A stretch of 64,000 nucleotides of DNA from Rudaeicoccus suwonensis. GTDB lineage: Bacteria > Actinomycetota > Actinomycetes > Actinomycetales > Dermatophilaceae. The translations under genes and the position numbers were made by a program. The DNA is taken from the NCBI RefSeq assembly GCF_007829035.1, contig NZ_VIVQ01000001.1, forward strand, positions 1,364,001 through 1,428,000, given 5' to 3'. This document shows positions 39,489 to 49,441 of the stretch, one piece after another; position 1 is the first letter of the stretch; each line of letters starts with the position of its first letter. The notes beneath the pieces were generated by a model. That model ran no database searches. It was not told where the DNA came from and saw only the letters and a list, made by a program, of their open reading frames with translations.

Positions 39489-40856
39489 GTGACTGACGAC
39501 CTGTTCGCCGCGGCCAACTCCACCGACAGCGCCGACGCCCATCGACTTCCGCTGGCGGTGCGGATGCGTCCGAGATCGGTCGACGAGGTCCGGGGGCAGG
39601 CCGATGCCCTCAAGCCGGGTAGCCCGTTACGCCGCCTCATCGAGGGCGCGCGGGGAGCAGCGGGTCCGGTGTCGGCCATCCTGTGGGGCCCGCCGGGCAC
39701 CGGCAAGACGACCTTGGCGCACCTGGTCGCGACGGCTGCCGAGCGGCGCTTCGTCGAACTGTCGGCGATCAACGCCGGCGTCAAAGATGTGCGCGCGGTG
39801 ATGGATCAGGCCACCCGAGAGCGGGATCTCTACGGCCGGCAGACGGTGCTCTTCCTCGACGAGATCCACCGGTTCAGCAAGGCGCAGCAGGATGCCCTGC
39901 TGCCAGGCGTCGAGAACAGGCTGGTGGTGCTGGTCGCGGCGACCACCGAGAACCCGAGCTTCAGTGTCATCGCGCCCTTGCTGTCCCGGTCGATGCTGGT
40001 GCGGCTCACGTCGCTGGACGATGCGGATGTCGCTGCGCTCATCGACGACGCGGTGGTCGAGTCTCGTGGATTGGCAGGCGGGTTCACCCTCACGGATGCC
40101 GCACGTGATCATCTGGTCCGGATGGCCGGAGGTGACGCGCGACGCTCGTTGACCGCACTGGAGGCCGCGGCGGGCGTCGCTCAAGACGCTGCTGCGGGCG
40201 AGCAACCGGTGCCCATCGAACTGGCTCACGTCGAGCAGGCGATGGCGACCGCTGCGGTCCGCTACGACCGGGCCGGGGATCAGCACTACGACGTCGCCAG
40301 TGCGCTGATCAAGTCGATGCGCGGCAGCGATGTGGATGCTGCCTTGCACTACCTGGCACGGATGCTGGAGGCCGGCGAGGACCCCCGCTTCATCGCCCGG
40401 CGCATCGTGATCGCGGCCAGCGAGGACGTCGGCATGGCCGATCCCACCGCCTTGCAGACGGCGGTCGCAGCGATGCACGCCGTGGCTCAGATCGGCATGC
40501 CGGAGGCACGCATCATCCTGGGGCAAGCCGTGGTGCACAACGCGCTCGCGCCGAAGTCCAATGCGGCCTATCTCGGCATCAACGCGGCGATCGCGGACGT
40601 GCGTGACGGACGCGGTGGAGCAGTGCCCGCGCATCTGCGGGGGAGTTCGTATGCCGGCGCGTCCGCGCTCGGTCATGGCGACGGCTATCGCTACAGCCAC
40701 GACGAACCTGGGGGTGTCGGCCCGCAGCAGTTCCTGCCAGACGATCTGCTCGACGCGGACTACTACCACCCGACGGATCGGGGCTGGGAACACACCCTTG
40801 GTCCGCGATGGCGCATGGTGCGATCAATTGTCAAGGGCACAGATGAAAAACAGTAA
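39489..40856 (+). CDS. rarA: Replication-associated recombination protein A (MgsA/RarA)
   Basis: 455 residues from GTG 39489; GTG 39480 (three residues longer) is equally possible and neither has a clear ribosome site. AAA+ ATPase related to clamp loaders, acting at stalled forks. Walker A is ILWGPPGTGKTTLAH near residue 67; Walker B is LFLDEIHRFSKAQQDALLP; sensor 1 is AATTENPSFSV. The C-terminal tetramerisation domain includes YDVASALIKSMRGSDVDAALHYL and ASEDVGMADP, both diagnostic. Normally followed in actinobacteria by rpsD and the DUF948-alaS genes; here importer operons intervene. Confidence 0.94.
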   Translation: MTDDLFAAANSTDSADAHRLPLAVRMRPRSVDEVRGQADALKPGSPLRRLIEGARGAAGPVSAILWGPPGTGKTTLAHLVATAAERRFVELSAINAGVKDVRAVMDQATRERDLYGRQTVLFLDEIHRFSKAQQDALLPGVENRLVVLVAATTENPSFSVIAPLLSRSMLVRLTSLDDADVAALIDDAVVESRGLAGGFTLTDAARDHLVRMAGGDARRSLTALEAAAGVAQDAAAGEQPVPIELAHVEQAMATAAVRYDRAGDQHYDVASALIKSMRGSDVDAALHYLARMLEAGEDPRFIARRIVIAASEDVGMADPTALQTAVAAMHAVAQIGMPEARIILGQAVVHNALAPKSNAAYLGINAAIADVRDGRGGAVPAHLRGSSYAGASALGHGDGYRYSHDEPGGVGPQQFLPDDLLDADYYHPTDRGWEHTLGPRWRMVRSIVKGTDEKQ

Positions 40857-41186
40857 AGTGGCAGTTTCGACTCAGAAATAGGACGAGCGACCACGACGGG
40901 CACAACCGAAGTGGTTTGATCGAGAGACGTTGGTGTGCAACAAGTTTCGACGGTCATGGCAATTCAAACGCAACGCCCGATGGTGATCTTGACGCAACAA
41001 TTCCAGGCTATTCACAGTCCACATGTTGGTAACGATTGGGTTACCGCTGGCGTCTGATCCGGTGAATTCCGGTCGATCCGTGTCAGATTTCTTCCGGTTG
41101 CTGCGAAGGCACAGGGAGATGCCGTCGGCAGCCGCACGGGAGTGATCCCGGTTGATCTGTCACCGACACCCTTCTGCGGAGGATCC
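40857..41186 (+). promoter_or_regulatory. Upstream region of importer operon A
   Basis: 330 bp without a gene, relatively AT-rich. It contains TAACGATTGGGT (41030-41041), which recurs as TAACGATTAGGT (49286-49297) in the equivalent place before operon B. A -10-like role (TAACGA) or an operator are both possible; no good -35 is seen at normal spacing. GGAGGA (41178-41183) is the ribosome site of the first gene. Confidence 0.5.
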
Positions 41187-42200
41187 ATGAGCCAGGGCCC
41201 TGATGCCACCGTTCTGCTGAGCGAAGCAGAGACGGTGGAGAGCCCGGAATCGGTTGCTCCGGCCAAGGCGGGTCTGTCGCCGACCCAGATCGCCCTGGCA
41301 CGACTGCGCAAGGACAAACTCGCGTGGGCGAGTGTGGTCGTTATCGTGTTCTTCGTGCTGGTCGCGATCTTCCAGGACCTGATCACGAAGATCGTGGGCG
41401 TCAACGGTGACACCGATCAGACGCTGCTGGATCCCAACACCACCCTGCCGATGTTCACGGCGACCGCGGCCCACCCGTTCGGCGTGCAACCGCAGACCGG
41501 TCAGGACTTGTTCTACGAGTGGGCGCATGGAGCGCGGCCGAGTCTTATCGTCGGCATCGGCGCCTCGCTGCTGACGATGATCATCGGTGTCGTGCTCGGC
41601 CTGCTCGCCGGATTTCTCGGCGGCTGGGTGGACCGGGTGATCTCCTGGGTGATCGACTTCTTGCTGTCGCTTCCGTTCTTGTTGATGGCGATTGCACTGG
41701 TGCCGGTGGCGCTGGCCCGCTTCGGGCATCCCGACGGTTCCGGCTACATCCAGCCCGGGCGCGAGGCCGCCATCCGGTTCGCATCCCTGATCTTCGTGCT
41801 GGTCGCCTTCAGTTGGCCGGGCCTGGCCCGCTTGATCCGCGGAGCTACGTTGTCGCTGCGCGAGCAGGAGTTCGTCCAGGCGGCCCGGTCCCTCGGACAG
41901 CCCACCTGGCGGGTGGTGATGAAAGAGATGCTCCCGAATCTCACCGGCCCGATCATCGTCAACCTGACCGTCCTCATCCCGGCGTTCATCGCCGCCGAAG
42001 CCGGTTTGTCCTTCCTCGGTGCCGGGCTCAAGGCCCCCATCGTCTCGTGGGGACAGACCATCGCGGCTGCCACCGGCAGTTTCGACACCTATCCGATCTG
42101 GCTGTGGATCCCCGTCGCCAGCATCGCCCTGCTCGTTCTCGCGCTGAGCCTCTTCGGAGATGCCGTCTCCGATGCGTTCAACCCGGCCACCAGGCGCTGA
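41187..42200 (+). CDS. Peptide-type ABC transporter permease (DppC/OppC class), operon A
   Basis: 337 residues from ATG 41187 (GGAGGA 3 bases upstream). Cytoplasmic N terminus of about 50 residues, first helix WASVVVIVFFVLVAIF, then after an external loop five more membrane segments. The EAA loop LSLREQEFVQAARSLGQPTW near residue 230 docks on the ATPase. DAVSDAFNPATRR at the end is typical of DppC. Works with the operon A DppB-type permease. The neighbouring binding proteins define the substrate, probably short peptides, unproved. Confidence 0.92.
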   Translation: MSQGPDATVLLSEAETVESPESVAPAKAGLSPTQIALARLRKDKLAWASVVVIVFFVLVAIFQDLITKIVGVNGDTDQTLLDPNTTLPMFTATAAHPFGVQPQTGQDLFYEWAHGARPSLIVGIGASLLTMIIGVVLGLLAGFLGGWVDRVISWVIDFLLSLPFLLMAIALVPVALARFGHPDGSGYIQPGREAAIRFASLIFVLVAFSWPGLARLIRGATLSLREQEFVQAARSLGQPTWRVVMKEMLPNLTGPIIVNLTVLIPAFIAAEAGLSFLGAGLKAPIVSWGQTIAAATGSFDTYPIWLWIPVASIALLVLALSLFGDAVSDAFNPATRR

Positions 42201-42292
42201 ACGAGCACGCAGCGCCCCGCCCCACCCCGTCAGGATCACCAATCGCACGTCGTCGGTCGTCACGCCGGCAGTGCACATCGAAGGAGAAATAC

Positions 42293-44044
42293 ATGCGTTG
42301 GACCAAGGTTGTGGCCCTCGCCGCAGTCGGCACCGTTGCGGTCGCCGGATGCGGTGGCGGTTCCGCAAACACCAAGAGCACTGCGAGCAACTCGGCTCTG
42401 GGTGACACCTTTGAGAAGGTGCCGGCAAGTGCCGGTCTGCAGCCCGACGTGAAGGGGCCGGCGGCCGAGGTCGCCGGCGCCACGAAGGGTGGGACCCTCA
42501 CCTTCAACGTCAACTCGGTGCCGGAGTCCACCGACCCATCGGTGCAGTACTACCAGGACACCGCCGCGATCATGCGGCTGACGAACCGAACGCTCACCCA
42601 GTTCAAGATGCAGGGCAACAAGTCGGTCCTCGTCCCCGACATGGCCACCGACCTGGGTTCGGTGTCGAAGGACGGCCTGACCTGGAGCTTCACCCTCAAG
42701 CCCAACTTGAAGTATGAAGACGGCACCGCCATCAAGGCGTCCGACATCAAGTACTCCGTCGAACGGTCCTTCGCGGTCGACGAGCTGCCGGGTGGTCCGA
42801 CCTACCAGATCGACTACTTCAAGGGTGGCGACACCTACAAGGGACCGTGGCAGTCCAAGGGCGGTCTCGACTCCATCAAGGCCGACGATGCCACGGGCAC
42901 GATCAGCTTCACCATGCGCAAGAAATTCGCGTCGTTCCCCTACTTCGCATCGTTCACGATGTTCGGTGGCATTCCGCAGGCGAAGGACACCAAGACCAAC
43001 TACCAGTTGCACTGGATCTCCTCCGGTCCCTACAAGATCCAGAGCTACAACAAGGGCACCAACCTGACTCTGGTCAAGAACACCAACTGGGACGCCAGTT
43101 CCGACCCGGCCCGGCACCAGTACCCCGACACGATCACGTTCAACTTCGGCAAGGACATCCCGACCACCGCGAAGTCGATCATGGCCAGCAATGGCACCGA
43201 CGCGACGACCGCGTCGTATGACGGTGTCGACGCCTCGATCCTGCAGCAGGCGCTGGGGTCCAACAAGAACCAGGTCGCGACCGGTGCGTCGCCGTGTGTT
43301 GCCTGGCAGACCCTGGACACCCAGAAGATCCCGCTGGAGGTGCGCAAGGCGATTGCGGTCGCCTACCCCTACGACCAGCTGCGCATCGCCGGTGCGGTGA
43401 CCCAGTTCGATTACTCACCGGCGTCGACCATCGCCGCCCCGCAGATCCCGGGCTTCGAGAAGTATGTCGACCCGATGTTCCCGGGCAAGGGCAAGGGCGA
43501 CCCCGCCAAGGCCAAGCAGATGCTGGCGGCCGCGGGCAAGACCGGCTTCGAGCTGAGCTACTACTACACCAACGACGACCCGACAGCCCAGAACGTCGAG
43601 GCTGTCCGCAAGCCCCTGCTCGAGGCGGCCGGCTTCAAGGTGAAGTCGATCGGTGTCTCCAAGACCGAGCGTCGCAAGAAGGTCCGCGACCCCAAGGCCG
43701 AGGTCAACATGGGCCAGGGCGTCTCCGGTGGATGGTGCTACGACTGGCCGGCAGGTGACTCGGTCTACCCGCCGCTGTTCAACAGCACGCTGCCGCTCAA
43801 CGGTGGCGTCGGCAACCTCAAGGACAAGGCTCTCGACAACGAGATGTCCGACATCTCTCAGCTGCCCCTGGAGCAGCAGGGTGCCAAGTGGACCGCTTTG
43901 GACAAGAAGATCCTCACCACGATGGTCCCGGCGATCCCGACCAACTACAGCAAGGGCTCGGTCATCTTCGGCACCAAGGTGCACAACACCGTGGTCGACC
44001 CCAACTCGGGTATGCCGGACATCACCGGCATGTGGGTCGGCTGA
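42293..44044 (+). CDS. Peptide-type ABC transporter binding lipoprotein, operon A (first)
   Basis: 583 residues from ATG 42293 (AAGGAG upstream). Signal peptide with lipobox VAVAGC near residue 20. SBP_bac_5 (family 5) domain: KGGTLTFNVNSVPESTDPS, LVPDMATDLGSVSKDGLTW, YEDGTAIKASDIKYSVERSF, and GGWCYDWPAGDSVYPPLF near residue 490. Less similar to the other two binding proteins of the window than these are to each other. Captures substrate outside the membrane. Followed by a strong hairpin before the next permease. Confidence 0.92.
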   Translation: MRWTKVVALAAVGTVAVAGCGGGSANTKSTASNSALGDTFEKVPASAGLQPDVKGPAAEVAGATKGGTLTFNVNSVPESTDPSVQYYQDTAAIMRLTNRTLTQFKMQGNKSVLVPDMATDLGSVSKDGLTWSFTLKPNLKYEDGTAIKASDIKYSVERSFAVDELPGGPTYQIDYFKGGDTYKGPWQSKGGLDSIKADDATGTISFTMRKKFASFPYFASFTMFGGIPQAKDTKTNYQLHWISSGPYKIQSYNKGTNLTLVKNTNWDASSDPARHQYPDTITFNFGKDIPTTAKSIMASNGTDATTASYDGVDASILQQALGSNKNQVATGASPCVAWQTLDTQKIPLEVRKAIAVAYPYDQLRIAGAVTQFDYSPASTIAAPQIPGFEKYVDPMFPGKGKGDPAKAKQMLAAAGKTGFELSYYYTNDDPTAQNVEAVRKPLLEAAGFKVKSIGVSKTERRKKVRDPKAEVNMGQGVSGGWCYDWPAGDSVYPPLFNSTLPLNGGVGNLKDKALDNEMSDISQLPLEQQGAKWTALDKKILTTMVPAIPTNYSKGSVIFGTKVHNTVVDPNSGMPDITGMWVG

Positions 44045-44069
44045 CCGACGCCGAGATGCCCGTCTGACC

Positions 44070-44113
44070 GGTGGGGGATGGCGCGCGGTTCGCGCCGCGC
44101 ACCATCCCTCACC
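44070..44113 (+). terminator. Intercistronic hairpin after the operon A binding protein
   Basis: 19-bp stem with one mismatch (44082/44101) and one G-U pair, 6-base loop, beginning 26 bp after the stop. No T run, and the next gene of the operon starts 41 bp later, so it more likely protects the upstream mRNA from 3' decay or partly terminates. Confidence 0.7.
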
Positions 44114-44153
44114 ACGGCCGGCTCCATATTTCCGCCCTGACCAGGAGTTTCTC

Positions 44154-45143
44154 TTGCTGATCTACCTGCTGCGCCGCATCGTGCTCGGCGTCAGCGTCGT
44201 CACCGCGGCGATCGTGGCGACCTTCGCCATCTTCTTTCTCGGTCCGAGCGACCCCGCGGGCGCCCTCTGCGGCCGCAACTGCACGCCCGACCGCATCGCG
44301 ACCATCGAGAAGAGCCTCGGCCTGGACAAGCCGAAGGTCGAGCAGTTGGTCGACTACGTCGGCGGTGTCGTCGTCGGCCGGGACATGCGCGCCGGCGGCC
44401 TGGTCAATCACTGCGACGCACCGTGCCTCGGTTGGTCGTATGTGCAGAACCGCCCCGTCACCGACATGGTGATGCAGGCCTTCCCTGTCACCGCCTCAAT
44501 CGTGGTCGGCGGCGTGGTGGTCTACACCATTCTGGGCATCGGCCTCGGCATCCTGTGTGCGCGCTTCCGCGGTCAGTGGTTGGACAAGGTGATCGTCACG
44601 ATCTCGCAGGTGCTCGGCGCGATTCCCTACTACGTCCTTGCGGTCGTCTTCTTCCTCTACGCCATGAAGTTCTACGGCGTGATCCCGCAGAGTTCCTGGA
44701 CCCCGCTGACGCAGAACCCTTGGGCGTGGTTCACGGGGCTGCTCGGTGTGTGGTTGTTCTACGGCACGATCGCATCTGCGTCATACGTGCGCTACGTGCG
44801 TGCCTCGATGATCGACGTGCAGGGTCAGGACTACGTTCGCACCGCCCGCTCGAAGGGCATCTCCGAGCGCCGGATCGCCGTCAAGCACGCGCTGCGCGCG
44901 GCCATCGCGCCCTTCCTCACCTTGCTCGGGCTCAGCATCGCCGCGGAACTCACCGGAGCGATCTACACCGAGACGGTCTTCGGTCTGCCCGGCATGGGTC
45001 TGCTGTCGATCAACTCGTTCAACAACAGCGACCTGCCCGTGATCAGCGGGGTGGTCGTCGTGTCCGCGGCACTGATCGTCGTGGCCAACATCATCGTGGA
45101 CGTTCTGTATGGAGTGGTGGACCCCCGCGTGAAGCTGTCATGA
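44154..45143 (+). CDS. Peptide-type ABC transporter permease (DppB/OppB class), operon A
   Basis: 329 residues from TTG 44154 (CAGGAG seven bases upstream). First helix IVLGVSVVTAAIVATFAIFF, then an external loop of about 65 residues with two CX3C pairs (CGRNC and CDAPC), and five further membrane segments. EAA loop QDYVRTARSKGISERRIAVK near residue 225; C terminus [11 protein letters not shown] is typical. The paralogue in operon B also starts with TTG. Stop overlaps the ATPase start by 4 bp. Confidence 0.92.
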   Translation: MLIYLLRRIVLGVSVVTAAIVATFAIFFLGPSDPAGALCGRNCTPDRIATIEKSLGLDKPKVEQLVDYVGGVVVGRDMRAGGLVNHCDAPCLGWSYVQNRPVTDMVMQAFPVTASIVVGGVVVYTILGIGLGILCARFRGQWLDKVIVTISQVLGAIPYYVLAVVFFLYAMKFYGVIPQSSWTPLTQNPWAWFTGLLGVWLFYGTIASASYVRYVRASMIDVQGQDYVRTARSKGISERRIAVKHALRAAIAPFLTLLGLSIAAELTGAIYTETVFGLPGMGLLSINSFNNSDLPVISGVVVVSAALIVVANIIVDVLYGVVDPRVKLS

Positions 45144-46240
45144 GCGCCCAGCCGAACGACGCCGACATCGTCGAGGTCGGCGGCCCGACGGATGTGGAGA
45201 ACAACGCCGCCCAGGCCGGCCGGACGGTCCTGACCGTCGACGACCTCAAGGTGCAGTTCCCGACCGCGGATGGCCTGGTCAACGCCGTCAACGGGCTGAG
45301 TTACTCGGTGCGGATGGGGCAGACCCTCGCGATCGTGGGGGAGTCCGGGTCGGGCAAGAGTGTGTCGTCGATGGCGGTCATGGGCCTGCACGACGCCAAA
45401 CGCACCCGGATGACCGGCTCGATCAACCTCGACGGCACCGAACTGCTCGGCGCGTCGCAGGGCACGATCCGCCGGATTCGCAGCGCCACCGCGTCGATGA
45501 TCTTCCAGGACCCGCAGTCCTCCTTCCACCCGTTCATGAAGATCGGCGCGCAGATCGCTGAGGCATATGCCGAACACCACCACGTCTCCAAGCGCGCCGC
45601 GATGGCGCGGGCGATCGAGATGCTCGACCGGGTCGGCATCCCGAACGCCAAGCGCCGGGCGAACCAGTACCCGCACGAGTTCTCCGGCGGCATGCGCCAG
45701 CGCGCCATGATCGCGCTGGGTCTGGTCAACGACCCGAAGCTGCTCATCGCCGATGAGCCGACCACCGCACTCGATGTCACGGTGCAGGCGCAGATCCTGG
45801 ATCTGCTGGCAGATCTGCAGAGCGAGTTCGGTTCCGCGATCATCCTGATCACCCACGACCTGGCCGTCGTGGCGGAGGTCGCCGACGAGGTGCTGGTGAT
45901 GTATGGCGGTCGCGCCGTCGAGCAGGGCACGACCAGCGAGGTGCTGGCATCGCCCCGGCACCCGTACACGTGGGGCCTGCTGGGCAGTGTGCCGTCGGTG
46001 TCGGCGCGCGGTGGCAGGTTGCGCGCGATCCGGGGGTTGCCGCCGAGTCTGATCGACCTGCCCACCGGGTGCTCGTTCTGCCCGCGCTGCGACTTCTCCG
46101 ACCGCGTATCCGGAAGCCGTTGTGCCACACAGCTGCCCGAACTCGCTGAGGTCGAGATCGGATCGACCCGGCGCAGCCGGTGCTTCCTCGAACAGCCGGC
46201 CTCGATCTTCGAGACCGAGATCGCTCCGACGCTGAAGTGA
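45140..46240 (+). CDS. Peptide-type ABC transporter ATPase (DppD/OppD class), operon A
   Basis: 366 residues from ATG 45140. Walker A is [18 protein letters not shown] near residue 70; signature [16 protein letters not shown]; Walker [14 protein letters not shown]; switch His in [14 protein letters not shown]. The C-terminal oligopeptide domain has [14 protein letters not shown] and the Cys motif [19 protein letters not shown], which in related ATPases can hold an iron-sulphur cluster. Pairs with the next ATPase. Confidence 0.93.
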   Translation: MSAQPNDADIVEVGGPTDVENNAAQAGRTVLTVDDLKVQFPTADGLVNAVNGLSYSVRMGQTLAIVGESGSGKSVSSMAVMGLHDAKRTRMTGSINLDGTELLGASQGTIRRIRSATASMIFQDPQSSFHPFMKIGAQIAEAYAEHHHVSKRAAMARAIEMLDRVGIPNAKRRANQYPHEFSGGMRQRAMIALGLVNDPKLLIADEPTTALDVTVQAQILDLLADLQSEFGSAIILITHDLAVVAEVADEVLVMYGGRAVEQGTTSEVLASPRHPYTWGLLGSVPSVSARGGRLRAIRGLPPSLIDLPTGCSFCPRCDFSDRVSGSRCATQLPELAEVEIGSTRRSRCFLEQPASIFETEIAPTLK

Positions 46241-47325
46241 GTTCCGAGATGATGACGACGACGACCGACGAGCGTGCTGCTGCGGCCACAGGCGATGCGG
46301 CTCCGCTGCTCGAAGTGACCGACCTGGTCAAGCACTACCCGGTGAAGGAGTACGCGAGGCTCTTTCCCAAGACGCTGCAGACCCGCGCCGTCGACGGCGT
46401 CAGCTTCTCGCTGAAGGCCGGCGAGACACTGGGGCTGGTGGGAGAGTCCGGCTGCGGCAAGACGACGACGGGCCGGTTGATCACCCGGCTCATCGAACCC
46501 ACCAGCGGTTCGATCCGCTTCGACGGCACCGACATCGCGACGATCAAGGAGAGCAAGCTCCGGCCGTTACGTCGCGATTTCCAGCTCATCTTCCAGGACC
46601 CCTACCAGTCGCTGAACCCGCGACAGACCGTCGGCACGATTGTCGGGACCCCGCTGGCGGTGCACAACCTGGTGCCGAAGAACAAGATCAAGGCGCGCAC
46701 CGCTGAGCTGATGGAGCTCGTCGGCCTGAACCCCGAACACCTCAACCGGTATCCCAACGAGTTCTCCGGTGGCCAACGGCAACGCATCGGTATCGCTCGT
46801 GCGCTCGCGGTCGAGCCCAAGCTCATCGTGGCTGACGAGCCGGTGTCAGCTCTTGACGTCTCGATCCAGGCGCAGGTGATGAACCTCATGGAAGACCTGC
46901 GCCAGAAGCTCGGCCTGGCATTCGTCTTCATCGCCCATGACCTCGGCGTAGTGCGGCACTTCTGCGATCGCGTCGCGGTGATGTACCTCGGCAAGATCGT
47001 CGAGATCGGCGCCAGTGACGACATCTACACCGCGCCGCAGCACCCGTACACACAGGCGTTGCTGTCGGCGGCTCCGGACTTGAATGTGGTCCGTGGCGCA
47101 GAGCCCAACGAGCGGATCCGCCTCACCGGTGATGTGCCCAGCCCGATCGACCCGCCGACCGGCTGCCGGTTCCGCACCCGTTGCTGGAAGGCGCAGGAGG
47201 TCTGCAGCACCACCGAACCGGTGCTCGAGACGCCGGACAGCGCCGTCCGCGGCAGCGCGCACCGGCTCGCGTGCCACTTCCCCGAGGTGCGTACGGACCT
47301 GGTGGCCGAGGCCCCCGTCGACTGA
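46237..47325 (+). CDS. Peptide-type ABC transporter ATPase (DppF/OppF class), operon A
   Basis: 362 residues from GTG 46237 (GTGA overlap); ATG 46249 is the alternative. Starts its domain with [14 protein letters not shown]; Walker [16 protein letters not shown]; signature [17 protein letters not shown]; Walker [15 protein letters not shown]; switch [14 protein letters not shown]. Contains the DppF-type [16 protein letters not shown] and the C-terminal [13 protein letters not shown] and [14 protein letters not shown]. Forms a heterodimer with the upstream ATPase. Confidence 0.93.
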   Translation: MSSEMMTTTTDERAAAATGDAAPLLEVTDLVKHYPVKEYARLFPKTLQTRAVDGVSFSLKAGETLGLVGESGCGKTTTGRLITRLIEPTSGSIRFDGTDIATIKESKLRPLRRDFQLIFQDPYQSLNPRQTVGTIVGTPLAVHNLVPKNKIKARTAELMELVGLNPEHLNRYPNEFSGGQRQRIGIARALAVEPKLIVADEPVSALDVSIQAQVMNLMEDLRQKLGLAFVFIAHDLGVVRHFCDRVAVMYLGKIVEIGASDDIYTAPQHPYTQALLSAAPDLNVVRGAEPNERIRLTGDVPSPIDPPTGCRFRTRCWKAQEVCSTTEPVLETPDSAVRGSAHRLACHFPEVRTDLVAEAPVD

Positions 47326-47446
47326 CCGGCCCCGCCCACGATGCGGACCTGACAGCCGTGATCGCCCCACCGGCGGTCGGCGTGTGCCAGTCTGCCGATC
47401 GACGGCGTGGCAGCCTGCCCGCCGTCATACTCGGTGGGACAGGTGG

Positions 47447-49204
47447 GTGTCAGGGGTGCGTCGTCGAGCATCGTGGGTCGCAGCAGGGGTGGTAGCCGTG
47501 CTGCTCGCAGCATGCAGCGGGGGGCCAGGATCGTCGAGCGGCTCATCGGGTGCGGCGGCGCCGACGGCTTCGGCGACCGCGCCGCTGCTGCGCGACGTGG
47601 CGTCCGGGCCGGCTCCGCAGATCGCGGGTGCGAAGACCGGGGGCACCTTGACGATCACCGACGAGGGTGCGCCCCCGACCTTCGACCCGTCGGGTGCTTA
47701 CTACGAATTCTCGATGATGGTCCTGGACGAACTGCTGGTCCGCAGCCTCACCGGCTATCAGAACGTCGACGGCAAGGCGACCCTGGTGCCGGATCTGGCC
47801 ACAGATCTCGGCGAGCAGTCTGCCGACGGACTCACGTGGACCTTTCATCTGAAGCACGGGATCCGCTACAGCGACGGTTCACCGGTGCGGGCTGCCGACG
47901 TCGTGTATGCCGTCAAGCGCTCGTTCGCCTACGACAGTGTCGCCGAAGGCGGGCCGCAGTATGTGCAGCAGTACCTCAAGGGCGGATCGACCTACAAGGG
48001 GCCGTTCGACCAGCCGACCGTCGACTTCCCCGGCGTGACCGCACAGGGCGACGACACGGTCGTCTTCCACCTGGTCAAGAAGTGGCCGACACTGCCGTAT
48101 TACCTTGCCTTTCCTGAGGTTTCGCCGATCCCGCAGGCCAAGGACACCAAGGCGACCTACCAGAACCACCTGCTGGCGACCGGGCCCTACGAAATCCAGT
48201 CGTTCACCAAAGGGATCTCGATGGTGCTGGTGCGCAATCCCGACTGGAGTGCCGCCACCGACCCGATCAGGCACCAGTTCCCGGCGAGGATCGAGATCCA
48301 GCTGGGCGTGAATCCGCAAACCACCCAGCAACGGATTCTGGCCGACAGCGGCACTGGGTCCACCACGATCGACGTCTCCGGTGTGGTGGCGTCCGTGCAG
48401 AACCAGGTCACGGGCGACAAGAAGGATCAGTTCGTGTCGGGGCTGTCACCGTGCGAGTCGTACACCAGCATCGACACCCAGACGGTGCCGCTGGCGGTTC
48501 GCAAGGCGATCGCGATCGCGTATCCGTTCGATCAGATCCGCAAGGCCAGTGGCGAGAGCCCGCTGACCTATCGACCGGCGAGCACGATCGCACCGCCCCA
48601 GGTGCCTGGAGTCACGGCATACCCGCCGGTCAATGGTCTGACCGGTCATGGTCCAGGGGACCCGGCCAAGGCGAAGGCCATGCTCTCGGCGGCCGGGCAG
48701 CTGGGATTCTCGCTGTCCTACTACTTCATCGACAGCCAGCCGTCGTCCGTGCAGGCGAATGTCGCTTTGAAGGCGGCGCTGACAGCCGCGGGTTTCACCG
48801 TTCATGACCTGGGCGTGAGCGCACAGCAGTACCCCACGGATGTCACCAATCCCAGCGCCACTCAGAACCTCGGTCAGGGCATCAACTCGTGGTGCTACGA
48901 CTGGCCGTCGGGCGATTCGATCTACCCCGAGTTGTTCGCAGCCTCCCGTGCGCAGACCGGTCAGAGCGCCGGCGACCTGCAGTCGGCCGCGCTCGACGCC
49001 CAGATGACGCAGATCGAGAATCTACCGATCACGCAGGCGGCAGCTGCCTGGGGAAAGTTGGACCAGCAGATCCTCAGCCAGGATCTGCCGACGATCCCGG
49101 TCGACTACGCGATCGCGTCGTACGTTTTCGGTGATCGGGTGCACAACGTGGTCAACGACGCCAACCACGGACTGCCCGATCTGGCACAGCTGTGGGTTGG
49201 TTGA
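47447..49204 (+). CDS. Peptide-type ABC transporter binding lipoprotein, extra copy at the end of operon A
   Basis: 585 residues if read from GTG 47447; GTG 47456 is the alternative and neither has a strong ribosome site. Signal peptide with lipobox VLLAAC. Family 5 binding domain: KTGGTLTITDEGAPPTFDPS, KGPFDQPTVDFPGVT, WPTLPYYLAFPEVSPIPQAK, SWCYDWPSGDSIYPELF. Much closer to the operon B binding protein than to the operon A one, pointing to duplication. No permease follows directly; it lies 121 bp after the ATPase and 237 bp before operon B. Confidence 0.9.
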   Translation: MSGVRRRASWVAAGVVAVLLAACSGGPGSSSGSSGAAAPTASATAPLLRDVASGPAPQIAGAKTGGTLTITDEGAPPTFDPSGAYYEFSMMVLDELLVRSLTGYQNVDGKATLVPDLATDLGEQSADGLTWTFHLKHGIRYSDGSPVRAADVVYAVKRSFAYDSVAEGGPQYVQQYLKGGSTYKGPFDQPTVDFPGVTAQGDDTVVFHLVKKWPTLPYYLAFPEVSPIPQAKDTKATYQNHLLATGPYEIQSFTKGISMVLVRNPDWSAATDPIRHQFPARIEIQLGVNPQTTQQRILADSGTGSTTIDVSGVVASVQNQVTGDKKDQFVSGLSPCESYTSIDTQTVPLAVRKAIAIAYPFDQIRKASGESPLTYRPASTIAPPQVPGVTAYPPVNGLTGHGPGDPAKAKAMLSAAGQLGFSLSYYFIDSQPSSVQANVALKAALTAAGFTVHDLGVSAQQYPTDVTNPSATQNLGQGINSWCYDWPSGDSIYPELFAASRAQTGQSAGDLQSAALDAQMTQIENLPITQAAAAWGKLDQQILSQDLPTIPVDYAIASYVFGDRVHNVVNDANHGLPDLAQLWVG

Positions 49205-49441
49205 CGCTGCTGAAACCTGTTGCACCGCAACGACATTCGCGTGATTATCAGCGAAAACTCAGGTTATTTTTACCATCTATATAAGTAACGATTAGGTGTC
49301 TGTCCGCGCCTGTGTATCGGCCATGGGGCGATGCGTGTGGCAGATTCAGCCACGCAGAGTTCACCTGTAGGACCAACAGCGAACAGCGCGGTCCGAAGGT
49401 TTCCGTATCCCACAATCTGGGACACTTGTGTTGGAGGACGA
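49205..49441 (+). promoter_or_regulatory. Upstream region of importer operon B
   Basis: AT-rich 237 bp, with TTATTTTTACCATCTATATA near 49264-49283 and TAACGATTAGGT (49286-49297), the motif shared with the operon A upstream region. TATAAG (49280-49285) is a possible -10. No terminator hairpin for the preceding gene is obvious. GGAGGA (49433-49438) serves the next gene. Confidence 0.5.
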
